Source of the DNA: Pseudomonadota bacterium
GTDB taxonomy: Bacteria; Pseudomonadota; Gammaproteobacteria; Burkholderiales; Burkholderiaceae_F
DNA: 64,000 nucleotides
NCBI GenBank assembly: GCA_021842465.1
Contig: JAKBZN010000002.1
Span: forward strand, 62,001-126,000
Direction of reading: 5' to 3'
Positions 29,444 to 38,570 of the stretch are shown piece after piece. A program made the position numbers and the translations under genes. Positions within the stretch are counted from its first letter, which is position 1; every line of letters begins with the position of its first letter. The notes beneath the pieces were generated by a model. That model did not search any database and was not told the DNA's origin. It saw nothing but the letters and a program-made list of their open reading frames with translations.

Positions 29444-30395
29444 GGGAGAGACATCCGCCGGTGGTCAGTGCGCCGGGATGGAGAACGGGTTGTGGGAGTG
29501 CTCGGGGGTTGCCGATCAGGAATTTCCGCCGGGATTGTATGTAGTCGCGACCCCTTTGGGGAATGCCGCCGATGTGACGCTTCGCGCATTGTGGGTATTA
29601 CGAAACGCCGATTGCATCGCTGCCGAAGATACCCGGACCACCGCGCCCCTGCTGGCGCGGTACGGGATCGCGCGGCCGTTGCTGGCGGCGCATCGCCATA
29701 ACGAGGCGGAGGCCGCGCAGCGAGTGCTTGCCCACCTCGCACAAGGCGAGCGGGTCGCTTTGGTCAGCGATGCCGGTACGCCGGCGATTTCGGATCCCGG
29801 CGCCGTGGTGGTGCGGGCGGCGGCGGATGCCGGGTACCGGGTGATCCCGATTCCCGGGGCGAGCAGCATGACGGCCGTGCTGTCGGTGGCGGGCGCGCAC
29901 CCCGGCGATGTCCGGTTCATCGGGTTTCCGCCCGCGGCTGCCCAGGCGCGCAAACGGAAGTGGGCGGACCTGGCGGCGGATGCCGGGGCGGCGGTGCTGT
30001 TCGAGGCGCCGCATCGCATGGTGCAGACCGCGGAAGAATTGGCCGCCGCGCTGGATCCGGAGCGCGGCGTGGTCCTGGCGCGCGAACTCACCAAGAAATT
30101 CGAAACGATCGTCCGGACGACGGCCGGCAATCTGCCCGCCGAAGTCGCGCGCGCCGCGCCGCGGGGGGAATACGTGCTGGTGATCGATGCGCTCGAGCGG
30201 AGCGCACCACGACCCCAGGACGAAATTGATGCGGGAACGATGCGCTGGCTACAGGCGCTGGCTGGCGCCCTGCCGGCTTCGCGCGCCGCGGCGGTTGCCG
30301 CCGCGGCGACCGGGTTGCCGCGGGACCTGCTCTATCGCGCGCTCTGCGCGGCCCGGGGCAGGGACGACGACTCGGCCGCCGATCCGGTTCCATAG
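29442..30395 (+). CDS. rsmI: 16S rRNA (cytidine(1402)-2'-O)-methyltransferase
   Basis: [41 protein letters not shown]. Start trimmed to 29442. Confidence 0.95.
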   Translation: MGETSAGGQCAGMENGLWECSGVADQEFPPGLYVVATPLGNAADVTLRALWVLRNADCIAAEDTRTTAPLLARYGIARPLLAAHRHNEAEAAQRVLAHLAQGERVALVSDAGTPAISDPGAVVVRAAADAGYRVIPIPGASSMTAVLSVAGAHPGDVRFIGFPPAAAQARKRKWADLAADAGAAVLFEAPHRMVQTAEELAAALDPERGVVLARELTKKFETIVRTTAGNLPAEVARAAPRGEYVLVIDALERSAPRPQDEIDAGTMRWLQALAGALPASRAAAVAAAATGLPRDLLYRALCAARGRDDDSAADPVP

Positions 30396-31432
30396 GCGAA
30401 CACGATTGCCTTGCGCCCGAGGAATCGGGACAGGCGACGCGCCATGTCTTGCGCGGTCGTCCGGTCCGCCGTGTCGCCGATCAGAACCCGATTGAGGCGG
30501 TCCGACCGCGCGACGCGCGCCAGGCGCGCCTGCGCCGGCAGCGGGGCGGCCTGCGGCGCGCCCAGCAGGAGGTCGAGCCGGTCGCGCAAGGCGTCGGCAT
30601 GGGCCGGGCTGGAGAAGGCGCCGAGTTGCACCGCCCAGTGGGTCTCCGTGCCGTCGGCGGCCGGCTGCAGTTCGGGCGGCGGTCGATCCGCGTCGAGCAG
30701 GGTCTGTACCGGATCGGGGGCGCCGCCTGCGGGCGGAGCGGCCGTCGGCGGGGGATCGGCGGCTACGGTCGGGGCCGGCGGCGAGTAGGCCGCGGGAACC
30801 ACGCCGTCGACTGCCGCGGGTATCGGAACGGGGGGCGTGACGGCCCGCGGGGACAGCGCCGCCAGCTCCGCGTCCGGGCGGCCGGTCTTCCAGCTTCCGT
30901 CGGCGATCTCGCGGTTGGTGATCCGGTCCACTTCGACCTCTCCGGTACCCGGCCCCGCGATCCCGAGCCGCGTCGCCGCGGCATAGGACAGATCGATCAC
31001 GCGATCGAACAGGAACGGCCCCCGGTCGTTCACGCGCACGATCACGCTGCGGCCGTTGCGCAGGTTCGTCACCCGGGCGTAGCTCGGGATCGGCAGCGTG
31101 GGGTGCGCCGCCGTCATCGCGAACATGTCGTACGGTTCGCCGCTTGCGGTGCGGTTCCCTTGGTACTGGCGGCCGTACCAGGACGCGATGCCGCGCTGCT
31201 GGAACGGAACGTCCCGGGTGATCGGAACGTAGCGCCGCCCCAAGGCGTAGTACGGCCGATTGGCGTAGGGGTCGAAAGGCTCGACGCGCGGGGTCGCATC
31301 CGCCTCCTGGGAAAGATGCGGCGGCACCTTGGCCGGTGGGCCGTCGTTGGCGTAGTAATGCGGATGCGGAACCGAAGCACAGCCGCCCAGGATCAGCAGG
31401 GCGGTCAGGCCGAGCGTGCGTGTACGAGCCAT
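30332..31432 (-). CDS. rlpA: septal ring lytic transglycosylase RlpA-like lipoprotein
   Basis: GIASWYGRQYQGNRTASGEPYDMFAMTAAHPTLP; C-terminal SPOR-like region. Confidence 0.92.
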   Translation of the reverse strand: MARTRTLGLTALLILGGCASVPHPHYYANDGPPAKVPPHLSQEADATPRVEPFDPYANRPYYALGRRYVPITRDVPFQQRGIASWYGRQYQGNRTASGEPYDMFAMTAAHPTLPIPSYARVTNLRNGRSVIVRVNDRGPFLFDRVIDLSYAAATRLGIAGPGTGEVEVDRITNREIADGSWKTGRPDAELAALSPRAVTPPVPIPAAVDGVVPAAYSPPAPTVAADPPPTAAPPAGGAPDPVQTLLDADRPPPELQPAADGTETHWAVQLGAFSSPAHADALRDRLDLLLGAPQAAPLPAQARLARVARSDRLNRVLIGDTADRTTAQDMARRLSRFLGRKAIVFAYGTGSAAESSSLPRAAQSAR

Positions 31433-31450
31433 GTCGGAATGTCCTGTGAG

Positions 31451-32566
31451 TCAGCTCTGGACGAGCGGCCGATGCCGCTGGATCGCCATCAGCATTCCAC
31501 ACGCGATCCCGATCGTCGTCAATGCGGTACCGCCATAGCTGATGAGTGGAAGCGGCACGCCGACCACCGGCAGGATACCGCTCACCATGCCCATGTTGAC
31601 GAAGGCATAGGTGAACAGGATCATCGCGATCGAGCCGGCGAGCAATCGCCCAAACGGCGTCGCCGCATGTTGCGCGATGCTGAGTGCCCGCGCGACGAGC
31701 ATCGAGAAGAGCGCCAGGAGGACCAGGTTGCCGATCAGGCCGAACTCTTCGGAATAGACCGCGAAGATGAAGTCCGTGGTCCGCTCGGGGATGAACTCCA
31801 GATGCGCCTGCGTTCCCTGCATCCATCCTTTTCCGAAGACGCCGCCGGAGCCGATGGCGATCATCGATTGCAGGGTGTGGAATCCCTTGCCGAGCGGATC
31901 GGATGACGGATTGAGCAGGGTGAGGATGCGGTTGCGCTGGTAATCGTGCAGGAACATCCAGCCGATCGGCAGCGCCGCGAGGGTGACGGCGGTCATCGCG
32001 GCGAGCCAGCGCCAGGGCAGCCCCGCAAAGAAGATCACATAGAAGCCCGCGGCCAGGACCAGGAGCGCGGTTCCGAGATCCGGTTGGCGGGCGATCAGTC
32101 CCACCGGCGCGAGCACCAGGGCAAAGGCGACGACGAAGTCCGCCGTGCGCAGCCCCTCCGCACGCTTCTGGAAATACCAGGCCAGCACCAGGGGGACGCC
32201 GAGCTTCATGATTTCGGCGGGCTGGAAGCGCGTGAAGCCGAGATCGAGCCAGCGCCGGGCGCCGTTGACCGAAACCCCGGCTACCAGCACGGCGAGCAGC
32301 GCAAGCAGACCGACGGCATAGACGGGAATCGCCGCGCGCAGCAGGAGCCGCGGCGGAATCGCCGCGGTGCCGAGCATCAACGCGCCCGCAAAGGCAAAGT
32401 TGCGCAGCTGCCCGGTGAAGTGGCCCGGCTGGTCGGATGCGGCCGAGTAGAGCGTGACCAGTCCGACGAGCATCAGCGCTCCCAGCGTCGTCACCAGGGC
32501 GGGATCGATCAGATCGGCAAACCGCCGCGCGAAGTTGCGCGCCGCGGTCCGGGCGTTCGCGTTCAT
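31451..32566 (-). CDS. rodA: rod shape-determining protein RodA
   Basis: RWLDLGFTRFQPAEIMKL, RQPDLGTALLVLAAG, GIPLPLISYGGT-like motif. Confidence 0.94.
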   Translation of the reverse strand: MNANARTAARNFARRFADLIDPALVTTLGALMLVGLVTLYSAASDQPGHFTGQLRNFAFAGALMLGTAAIPPRLLLRAAIPVYAVGLLALLAVLVAGVSVNGARRWLDLGFTRFQPAEIMKLGVPLVLAWYFQKRAEGLRTADFVVAFALVLAPVGLIARQPDLGTALLVLAAGFYVIFFAGLPWRWLAAMTAVTLAALPIGWMFLHDYQRNRILTLLNPSSDPLGKGFHTLQSMIAIGSGGVFGKGWMQGTQAHLEFIPERTTDFIFAVYSEEFGLIGNLVLLALFSMLVARALSIAQHAATPFGRLLAGSIAMILFTYAFVNMGMVSGILPVVGVPLPLISYGGTALTTIGIACGMLMAIQRHRPLVQS

Positions 32567-34440
32567 TTGGCGTCCTTCCCCGCCGCCGGTTCCCGGCCAA
32601 GCAAGTAGTAGTCCAGCACCTCGCGTGCGATCGGGGCCGCGGCCTCGGAGCCCCAGCCGCCGTTCTCCACGAGCACGGCAAGTGCGATCTTCGGCTGCAC
32701 GCCCGGCTGCGCCGGCGCAAACGAGATGAAGAGCGAATGGTCGCGATGGCGTTCGGAGAGCTGCGAGGCATGGTATTTCGCGCCCTGCGCGATGCCGACG
32801 ACCTGCGCCGTGCCGGTCTTTCCAGCCGCCTGGTACGGCGCCCCCTGGAATACGTGGTACGCGGTGCCTTCGGGCGACGTCGTCACGCCGACCATGGCGG
32901 CGCGCACCAGGGCGACATATTCCGGATCGAGCGGGATGCGCGCGGATTCCTTGTCCACCACCTTGGTCCGTTTGCCGGTGTTCGGGTCCTCGATTTCCTT
33001 GACGAGGTGCGGTCGCATGACGACGCCGCCGTTGGCCAGGGTGGCCACCGCATGGGCCAACTGCAACAGGGTGAAAGCGTTCTTTCCCTGCCCGATGCCC
33101 AGCGAGATGGTTTCCCCCCGGTACCACTTCTGGTGGAAACGGCGCCAGTTCCAGGCCGTCGACGGCAGCACGCCGCGCGACTCGCCGTCGAGGTCGATGC
33201 CGGTCAGTTGTCCGAAGCCGAACGGCTTCATGAAATCGTGGATCGCGTCGACGCCGAGGTCGTTGGCGACCGAGTAGTAATAAACGTCGCTGGACACGAC
33301 GATGGAGCGGTAGAGGTCGACCATGCCGTGCCCACCTTGCGTGCCGCCTTCGCGGAACATGTGTCCGCCGAAGTCGTAATAGCCGGGGTCGAGCATCGTG
33401 CTGTCCGGGCGCCGCTTGCCCAGCTCCAGCGCGGCGAGCGCCATGAACGGCTTGTACGTCGAGCCGATCGGATAGGTGCCGCGCAATGCGCGGTTGAGCA
33501 GCGGCTTGTCCGGATCGTCGTTCAGGGCCTTCCAGTCGGCGCTGTCGATGCCGTCGACGAAGAGGTTGGGATCGAAAGTCGGCATCGAGACGAACGCCAG
33601 CACGTCGCCGGTCGCGGGTTCGATGGCGATCAGGGCGCCGCGCCGCGCCCCGAAGGCGCGTTCGACCACCTCTTGCAGCTTGAGGTCGATCGACAGGATC
33701 AGATTGTTTCCCGGCTTGGGCGGCGTGCGTGCCAGCGTCCGTACCGGGTGCCCGCCGGCGGTGATTTCCATCTTGTCGTACCCGGTGATGCCGTGCAGCG
33801 CCTGTTCGTAGCTTTCCTCGATGTCGAGCTTGCCGATGTAGTTGGTGCCGTCGTAGTTCGCCGGATCGGCGAAGCGGCGGATGCGGGCCTCGTCGGCATC
33901 GCTGATCCGGCCGATGTAGCCGAGCACATGCGACGCGGTCTTGCCCAGCGGGTACTGCCGGAACAGGCGCGCATGCAAGGCCACGCCGGGGAAACGGAAC
34001 CGCTCGACGGCGAAGCGCGCCACCTCGGCGTCGGTGAGCTTGGTCCGGATCGGCACGGAATTCAGGCGCTTGTAGTCCGACAGCGTCTTGAAGAACCGCC
34101 GTCGGTCGCGCAGGGTGATCTCGATCACCTGGGAGAGCGCGTGGATGGTCTCTTCGAGATCGGGCACATTCGCCGGTTCGATCTCCAGGGTGTATGCGGA
34201 GAAGTTCGTCGCCAGCACCGCGCCCGTCCGGTCGACGATCAGGCCCCGGTTGGGCGTGACCGGTACGAGCGCCGTCCGATTCTGCTCGGCGCGCGCCTTG
34301 TATTCGCGGTAGCGCACTACCTGCAACCAGCCGAATCGCGCAAGCAGGGCCGAGAACCCGCCGGCGACCAACGCCGACGCCGCCACGAGGCGTCCGCGGA
34401 AGCGCTGGATGTCCTGTTCGGGATTGCGTAAGGGCTTCAT
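32563..34440 (-). CDS. mrdA: penicillin-binding protein 2
   Basis: NRGLIVDRTGAVLA, GTYPIGSTYKPFMALAAL (SxxK), AAGKTGTAQV. Confidence 0.95.
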   Translation of the reverse strand: MKPLRNPEQDIQRFRGRLVAASALVAGGFSALLARFGWLQVVRYREYKARAEQNRTALVPVTPNRGLIVDRTGAVLATNFSAYTLEIEPANVPDLEETIHALSQVIEITLRDRRRFFKTLSDYKRLNSVPIRTKLTDAEVARFAVERFRFPGVALHARLFRQYPLGKTASHVLGYIGRISDADEARIRRFADPANYDGTNYIGKLDIEESYEQALHGITGYDKMEITAGGHPVRTLARTPPKPGNNLILSIDLKLQEVVERAFGARRGALIAIEPATGDVLAFVSMPTFDPNLFVDGIDSADWKALNDDPDKPLLNRALRGTYPIGSTYKPFMALAALELGKRRPDSTMLDPGYYDFGGHMFREGGTQGGHGMVDLYRSIVVSSDVYYYSVANDLGVDAIHDFMKPFGFGQLTGIDLDGESRGVLPSTAWNWRRFHQKWYRGETISLGIGQGKNAFTLLQLAHAVATLANGGVVMRPHLVKEIEDPNTGKRTKVVDKESARIPLDPEYVALVRAAMVGVTTSPEGTAYHVFQGAPYQAAGKTGTAQVVGIAQGAKYHASQLSERHRDHSLFISFAPAQPGVQPKIALAVLVENGGWGSEAAAPIAREVLDYYLLGREPAAGKDAK

Positions 34441-34529
34441 GGAGCCGAGTTGCCGGGCCGCTGCGGTTGGGTTGGAGACTGCTTGCGCAGGGGGGAATCG
34501 ATCCGGATCGGGCCGCGCAAACCGGTATT

Positions 34530-35465
34530 ATGGCAATGATGAAAGCCAATCGTCGCGAACCGCTCCCCTGGCATCACCCGAAAGAGTTGGAGGACGATCC
34601 CTCCGCCCAGGAGCGCATTCAGGCGATCATGCAGTCGCCGAGCTATGAACCGGCCGATCAGGACACGCGGTTTCTGTCGAGCGATGGCATGCGGGGGGTC
34701 CGGCTGCAGTTGGATTACTCCAAGGCGGAAGAACTGCTCGAGCGCCACGGCATCAAGCACACCATCGTCGTCTTCGGCAGCACGCGGATCCGCGAACCCG
34801 CCGCGGCGCAGCGCGCCGTGCAGATGTTGCAGGCCCAGGCGGCGCGGATCGGCGAGACCGACACCGTCGCGGCCGCGGAGCACCGGCGCAGGATCTCGGT
34901 GGCCGAACGGATCCTGGCCAAGAGCCGGTATTACGACGTGGCGCGCGAGTTCGGCCGCCTGGTCGCATCGGGCGGGAACGGACCCGGCGATTCGCGCGTC
35001 ACGGTCATGACTGGCGGCGGTCCGGGCATCATGGAGGCGGCCAACCGCGGGGCGTTCGACGTCGGCGCGGAGTCCATCGGGCTGAACATCTCCCTGCCGC
35101 ACGAACAGTATCCGAACCCCTACATCACCCCGGAACTGTGCCTGCGTTTCCACTATTTCGCACTGCGCAAAATGCATTTCCTGATGCGCGCGCGGGCGCT
35201 CGTCGCGTTTCCGGGCGGATTCGGCACCTTCGACGAACTATTCGAAACGCTCACCCTGATCCAGACGCGCAAGCTCGATCCGGTGCCGGTCGTGCTGATC
35301 GGCCGGGATTACTGGCGTCGCGCCTTCGACGTCGACTTCCTCGTCGACGAGGGGGTGGTCGATGCCGAGGACCGCGAGCTATTCTGGTATGCCGAGTCCG
35401 CCGAGGACGCCTGGAATGGCATTCTGCAATGGCACGAAAACAACGGGACGCCGCTCTATCCGTAA
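34530..35465 (+). CDS. LOG-family/PpnN-like nucleotide hydrolase
   Basis: VMTGGGPGIMEAANRGA, VAFPGGFGTFDELFETLTLIQT. Confidence 0.9.
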   Translation: MAMMKANRREPLPWHHPKELEDDPSAQERIQAIMQSPSYEPADQDTRFLSSDGMRGVRLQLDYSKAEELLERHGIKHTIVVFGSTRIREPAAAQRAVQMLQAQAARIGETDTVAAAEHRRRISVAERILAKSRYYDVAREFGRLVASGGNGPGDSRVTVMTGGGPGIMEAANRGAFDVGAESIGLNISLPHEQYPNPYITPELCLRFHYFALRKMHFLMRARALVAFPGGFGTFDELFETLTLIQTRKLDPVPVVLIGRDYWRRAFDVDFLVDEGVVDAEDRELFWYAESAEDAWNGILQWHENNGTPLYP

Positions 35466-35529
35466 CGCCTCCCTGCCGGCAATGGCATCCCTCTGCCGCA
35501 TGGGGAGATGGACCAGGGAGTAAGAAAAA

Positions 35530-36936
35530 ATGAAAATTTCCTTTCATGGTGCCGATCGCGACGTTACCGGTTCCTGCCACCTCGTCGAGTGCGCGGGGCT
35601 GCGCATCCTGATCGACTGCGGACTGGTCCAGGGCGACCGCGAACTGGAACAGCGCAACCGTGCGCCGTTCGGGTTCGATCCAAAGTCGATCGATTTCGTG
35701 CTGCTGACCCATGCGCACCTCGATCACTGCGGGAGGCTGCCCCTGCTGGCCAAGCGGGGATTCCGCGGCGAAATCATCGCCACGTCCGCGACCCGCGATC
35801 TGGCGCGGATCGTCATGCTCGATTCCGCGCATCTGCAGGAGGAGGATGAGCGCCACGCGCGATACCGCCGCGAGCACGATCGCCACGGCGATCACCGCGG
35901 CGACGCGCAGGTCGACGAGACGGCGTTGTATACGACGCTCGACGCCCTTGACAGCCTCGATCGCTTCGGCCGCGCCGCGTCGTACGGCGAGGCGATTTCC
36001 CTGGCGCCCGGCGTGCGGGCAACGTTCTTCGACGCCGGACACATCGCCGGCTCGGCCAGCGTCTTTCTCGAACTCGAGGAAAACGGCGCGCGGCGTACGG
36101 TGACCTTCTCGGGCGACCTCGGCAACCAGGGGCGGCCGCTGCTGCGTGCGCCGGTGGCGCCGCCGCATTCCGACGTCGTGGTGATGGAGACGACCTACGG
36201 CGACCGCCTTCACAAGCCGATCGCGCCGTCGATCGAAGAACTGTACGCCGCGATTCACGAGGTCTTCGAGCATGGCGGTAACGTCGTCATTCCGACGTTC
36301 GCCCTCGAGCGTGCCCAGGAGATCCTGTGGTTTCTGCGCGAAGGCCAGGAGAAAGGCCGCATCTCGGAAATGGCCCAGGTCTTTCTCGACTCTCCGATGG
36401 CGATTTCGGCAACCCAGATTTTCGAGCGGCATCCGGAGTGCTTCGAGCCGCATGTGGCCAAGCTGTTTCACGGCGGCGGGGATCCGTTCGCGCTGCCGGG
36501 CCTGCACTTCACGCGGGATGCGACGGAAAGCATCGCCATCAACCGTTTCCGGTCGGGCGCGATCATCCTGGCCGGCGCCGGCATGTGCAACGGCGGGCGG
36601 GTTCGCCACCACCTGCGCCAGAATCTCTGGCGGTCGAACTGCGCCGTCGTGTTCGTCGGCTACGCCGCGCGCGGCACGCTGGCCCGGCGGATCATCGACG
36701 GCGCGCAGAGCGTGCGGATCTTCAATGAAGACGTGCCGGTCCGTGCGCGCGTCCACACCATCAACGGATTTTCCGCGCACGCGGACCGCGACGAGTTGCT
36801 CGCCTGGCACCGCGCGATCCGTCCGCCGCGGACCATCCTGGTCCACGGCGAACCCGAGGTCATGCAGTCGTTTGCCGGACTGCTGGAAGGCACCCAGGTG
36901 GAGATGCCGGGGTTCGGACAGGAGTTCGAAATCTAG
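35530..36936 (+). CDS. MBL-fold beta-CASP RNA-processing protein
   Basis: THAHLDHCGRLP, VVMETTYGDR, SAHADRDEL. Confidence 0.92.
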   Translation: MKISFHGADRDVTGSCHLVECAGLRILIDCGLVQGDRELEQRNRAPFGFDPKSIDFVLLTHAHLDHCGRLPLLAKRGFRGEIIATSATRDLARIVMLDSAHLQEEDERHARYRREHDRHGDHRGDAQVDETALYTTLDALDSLDRFGRAASYGEAISLAPGVRATFFDAGHIAGSASVFLELEENGARRTVTFSGDLGNQGRPLLRAPVAPPHSDVVVMETTYGDRLHKPIAPSIEELYAAIHEVFEHGGNVVIPTFALERAQEILWFLREGQEKGRISEMAQVFLDSPMAISATQIFERHPECFEPHVAKLFHGGGDPFALPGLHFTRDATESIAINRFRSGAIILAGAGMCNGGRVRHHLRQNLWRSNCAVVFVGYAARGTLARRIIDGAQSVRIFNEDVPVRARVHTINGFSAHADRDELLAWHRAIRPPRTILVHGEPEVMQSFAGLLEGTQVEMPGFGQEFEI

Positions 36937-36973
36937 CGTAGTGCGTCGTGCAGGCGCGCGTAAGCCTGCGCAA

Positions 36974-37212
36974 GCGATTGGCGGCTGCGCCTCGCCGGGG
37001 CCGGCTACGCGGTGGTCGCCCCGCAGGGGCGACTGCGCTCCGCTGCTCGGTCCGCGGGCGCACGGCCAACTTGCTGCGCGTCCTGCGGACGCTGCGCTCG
37101 GACAGGGGCCGTGAGTCAGAAGAAGAGGCGCGCGTTCGCGCGCCGCCCGCGGCCCTCCGCTGCTCGCCACCGCGTCTCATGCCGGCCCCGGCGGGGCGCA
37201 GCCGCCAATCGC
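36974..37212. repeat. intergenic structured element bounded by a 32-bp inverted repeat
   Basis: 36974-37005 GCGATTGGCGGCTGCGCCTCGCCGGGGCCGGC equals the reverse complement of 37181-37212 except one base; internal hairpins GTCGCCCC-GCA-GGGGCGAC and GGCGCGCG-TT-CGCGCGCC. Confidence 0.8.
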
Positions 37213-37458
37213 AACTATGAGTAGCCACGATCCGGCAGGAGGGTGCTCACCTTCGGCCCCGTGCAATGCGTTCGTCACCACGGTGCCGTAGCCCGCAATC
37301 GGAGTGCTGCGGTCATTTCGCGCTGCAGCCGGCCTGCGGCAGGTCACGACCCAATCCGGCTGTTCGAGGCGGTACTGGTTCAGCAGCCGGTATCCAAGTG
37401 GAGCGGTCGCCCAGCACGCCTGATCAGGGACGGCACGTCGGTCATTCCGGGCATGGGG

Positions 37459-37551
37459 GCCGGCGGTCAACGCAACGGCAATGCGCGTGTAAGCCGCCAC
37501 CCAGGGAGCCGAGCGATTTGCGCTTCCGTCACATCCGGTGATGGGCATCAC
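37459..37551 (-). repeat. diverged repeat copy flanking the DGR on the left (inverted relative to 40832-40924)
   Basis: Reverse complement aligns to 40832-40924 over 93 bp without gaps; core GCGCAAATCRCTCGGCYCCCTGGGYGGCGGCTTAC has only 3 differences. Confidence 0.7.
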
Positions 37552-37661
37552 CCCGGGGCGGACACCCGACCCACTGCTGTCGGTCAGCCGTCAGCGGTTC
37601 AACGGTAGGAGGTGGGATTTTTTACAGTTTGGAGGAGCGGAGGGGGATTTTCCCGCAGGAA

Positions 37662-37678
37662 TGTCGAAATTTTTTACA
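37662..37678 (+). promoter_or_regulatory. candidate regulatory element TGTCG-N4-TTTTTACA, copy 1
   Basis: TGTCGAAATTTTTTACA; closely matches 38552-38568 TGTCGGGAATTTTTACA. Confidence 0.45.
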
Positions 37679-37740
37679 TTCCCCCCCCCGGGATTTGCCG
37701 ATTCTCTCTAACACATTGATGTGGCGATGGATAATTTCCC

Positions 37741-37757
37741 TCGGCACGAATTGTGCT
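37741..37757 (+). promoter_or_regulatory. candidate sigma-54 (-24/-12) promoter of the DGR target gene
   Basis: TCGGCACGAATTGTGCT: GG and GC spaced by exactly 10 nt, GGCACG and TGC retained versus TGGCACG-N4-TTGC; gene start at 37800-37827. Confidence 0.55.
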
Positions 37758-37826
37758 TTATTTATCTGCGGAGCGGCGAGACCGCGTAAAGGATGAAGAA
37801 TGAAAACCAAGGCAGAGAGGACCTTC

Positions 37827-38486
37827 ATGAAACGGCAACGCGGGATTGGGGCATTGCTTGGGGTGCTGTTGCTGGGGACGGCGGGGCTGGCGCAGGCGGA
37901 CACGTTTGTTGGGGTATTGCCGACGACGCCGGGTGGAACGAACTATCAGGCGTATTACGATTCGACGACGAATCTTACGTGGCTGGCGAATGCCGACATG
38001 AACGGCTTGATGACTTGGTCGGCGGCTAATACGTGGGCATCGAGCCTGGACATCAATGGCGTCACGGGATGGACGCTGCCGACGACGACGCCCAACTCAT
38101 CAAACTCCGCACTGGACTGTTTCGGCTACAACTGCACGGGCAGCCAGATGGGGAATCTCTTTTACAACGGGCTGGGCGGGACGGCGAGGAATTCCATCAC
38201 GACCAGCCACAACAGCAACTACAACGATTTTTCCAACGTCCAGTCCGGCCTCTATTGGTCGGCCACGGAGTACGCGCCCAATGCCAACGGCGCGTGGGGC
38301 TTCAATTTCGGCAATGGCGGCCAGGGCGTCGGCAGTAATACCGATAGTTTGTATGCGTGGGCTGTGCACTCGGGCGATGTCGGCGCGCCGGCGACCGGAG
38401 TCCCGGAGCCCGGCGTGCTGGGGCTGATGGGGATGGCGATTGTGGGCGCAGGCCTCGCGGCGCGGCGACGCTTGGCACTTCGGTAA
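37827..38486 (+). CDS. DGR target: exported DUF1566-like protein with PEP-CTERM sorting signal
   Basis: MKRQRGIGALLGVLLLGTAGLAQA signal peptide (start 37800 also possible); LYWSATEYAPN...AWGFNFG domain; VPEPGVLGLMGMAIVGAGLAARRRLALR C-terminus; contains VR. Confidence 0.9.
   Translation: MKRQRGIGALLGVLLLGTAGLAQADTFVGVLPTTPGGTNYQAYYDSTTNLTWLANADMNGLMTWSAANTWASSLDINGVTGWTLPTTTPNSSNSALDCFGYNCTGSQMGNLFYNGLGGTARNSITTSHNSNYNDFSNVQSGLYWSATEYAPNANGAWGFNFGNGGQGVGSNTDSLYAWAVHSGDVGAPATGVPEPGVLGLMGMAIVGAGLAARRRLALR
38235..38374 (+). repeat. DGR variable repeat (VR)
   Basis: 140 bp aligning without gaps to TR 39107-39246 (offset 872); 21 mismatches, 20 at TR adenines. Confidence 0.97.
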
Positions 38487-38515
38487 TTCGAGGGATTCGG
38501 CTCTTTTGAGGGGGT

Positions 38516-38537
38516 GCAGGGGGAGACCTCCCCCTGC
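38516..38537. other. perfect 10-bp hairpin between target gene and avd
   Basis: GCAGGGGGAG-AC-CTCCCCCTGC. Confidence 0.75.
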
Positions 38538-38551
38538 GGGTCGTCGTGCCT

Positions 38552-38568
38552 TGTCGGGAATTTTTACA
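38552..38568 (+). promoter_or_regulatory. candidate regulatory element TGTCG-N4-TTTTTACA, copy 2
   Basis: TGTCGGGAATTTTTACA directly upstream of the avd GTG. Confidence 0.4.
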
Positions 38569-38570
38569 CC

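Noticed and set aside
30249-32771. 840-aa minus ORF overlapping rlpA/rodA
   Set aside because: Out of frame with RlpA and RodA; Arg/Ala/Pro-rich.
32737-34431. 564-aa plus ORF
   Set aside because: Antisense to mrdA (PBP2).
37177-37551. 124-aa minus ORF as a real gene
   Set aside because: No upstream RBS seen; part matches the inverted repeat and part the TIR of the MITE-like element, so it is better treated as repeat DNA.
37679-37691. Poly-C tract upstream of the DGR target as phase-variation switch
   Set aside because: Short C-run lies far upstream of coding sequence and not at promoter spacing; no evidence of length variation from one sequence.
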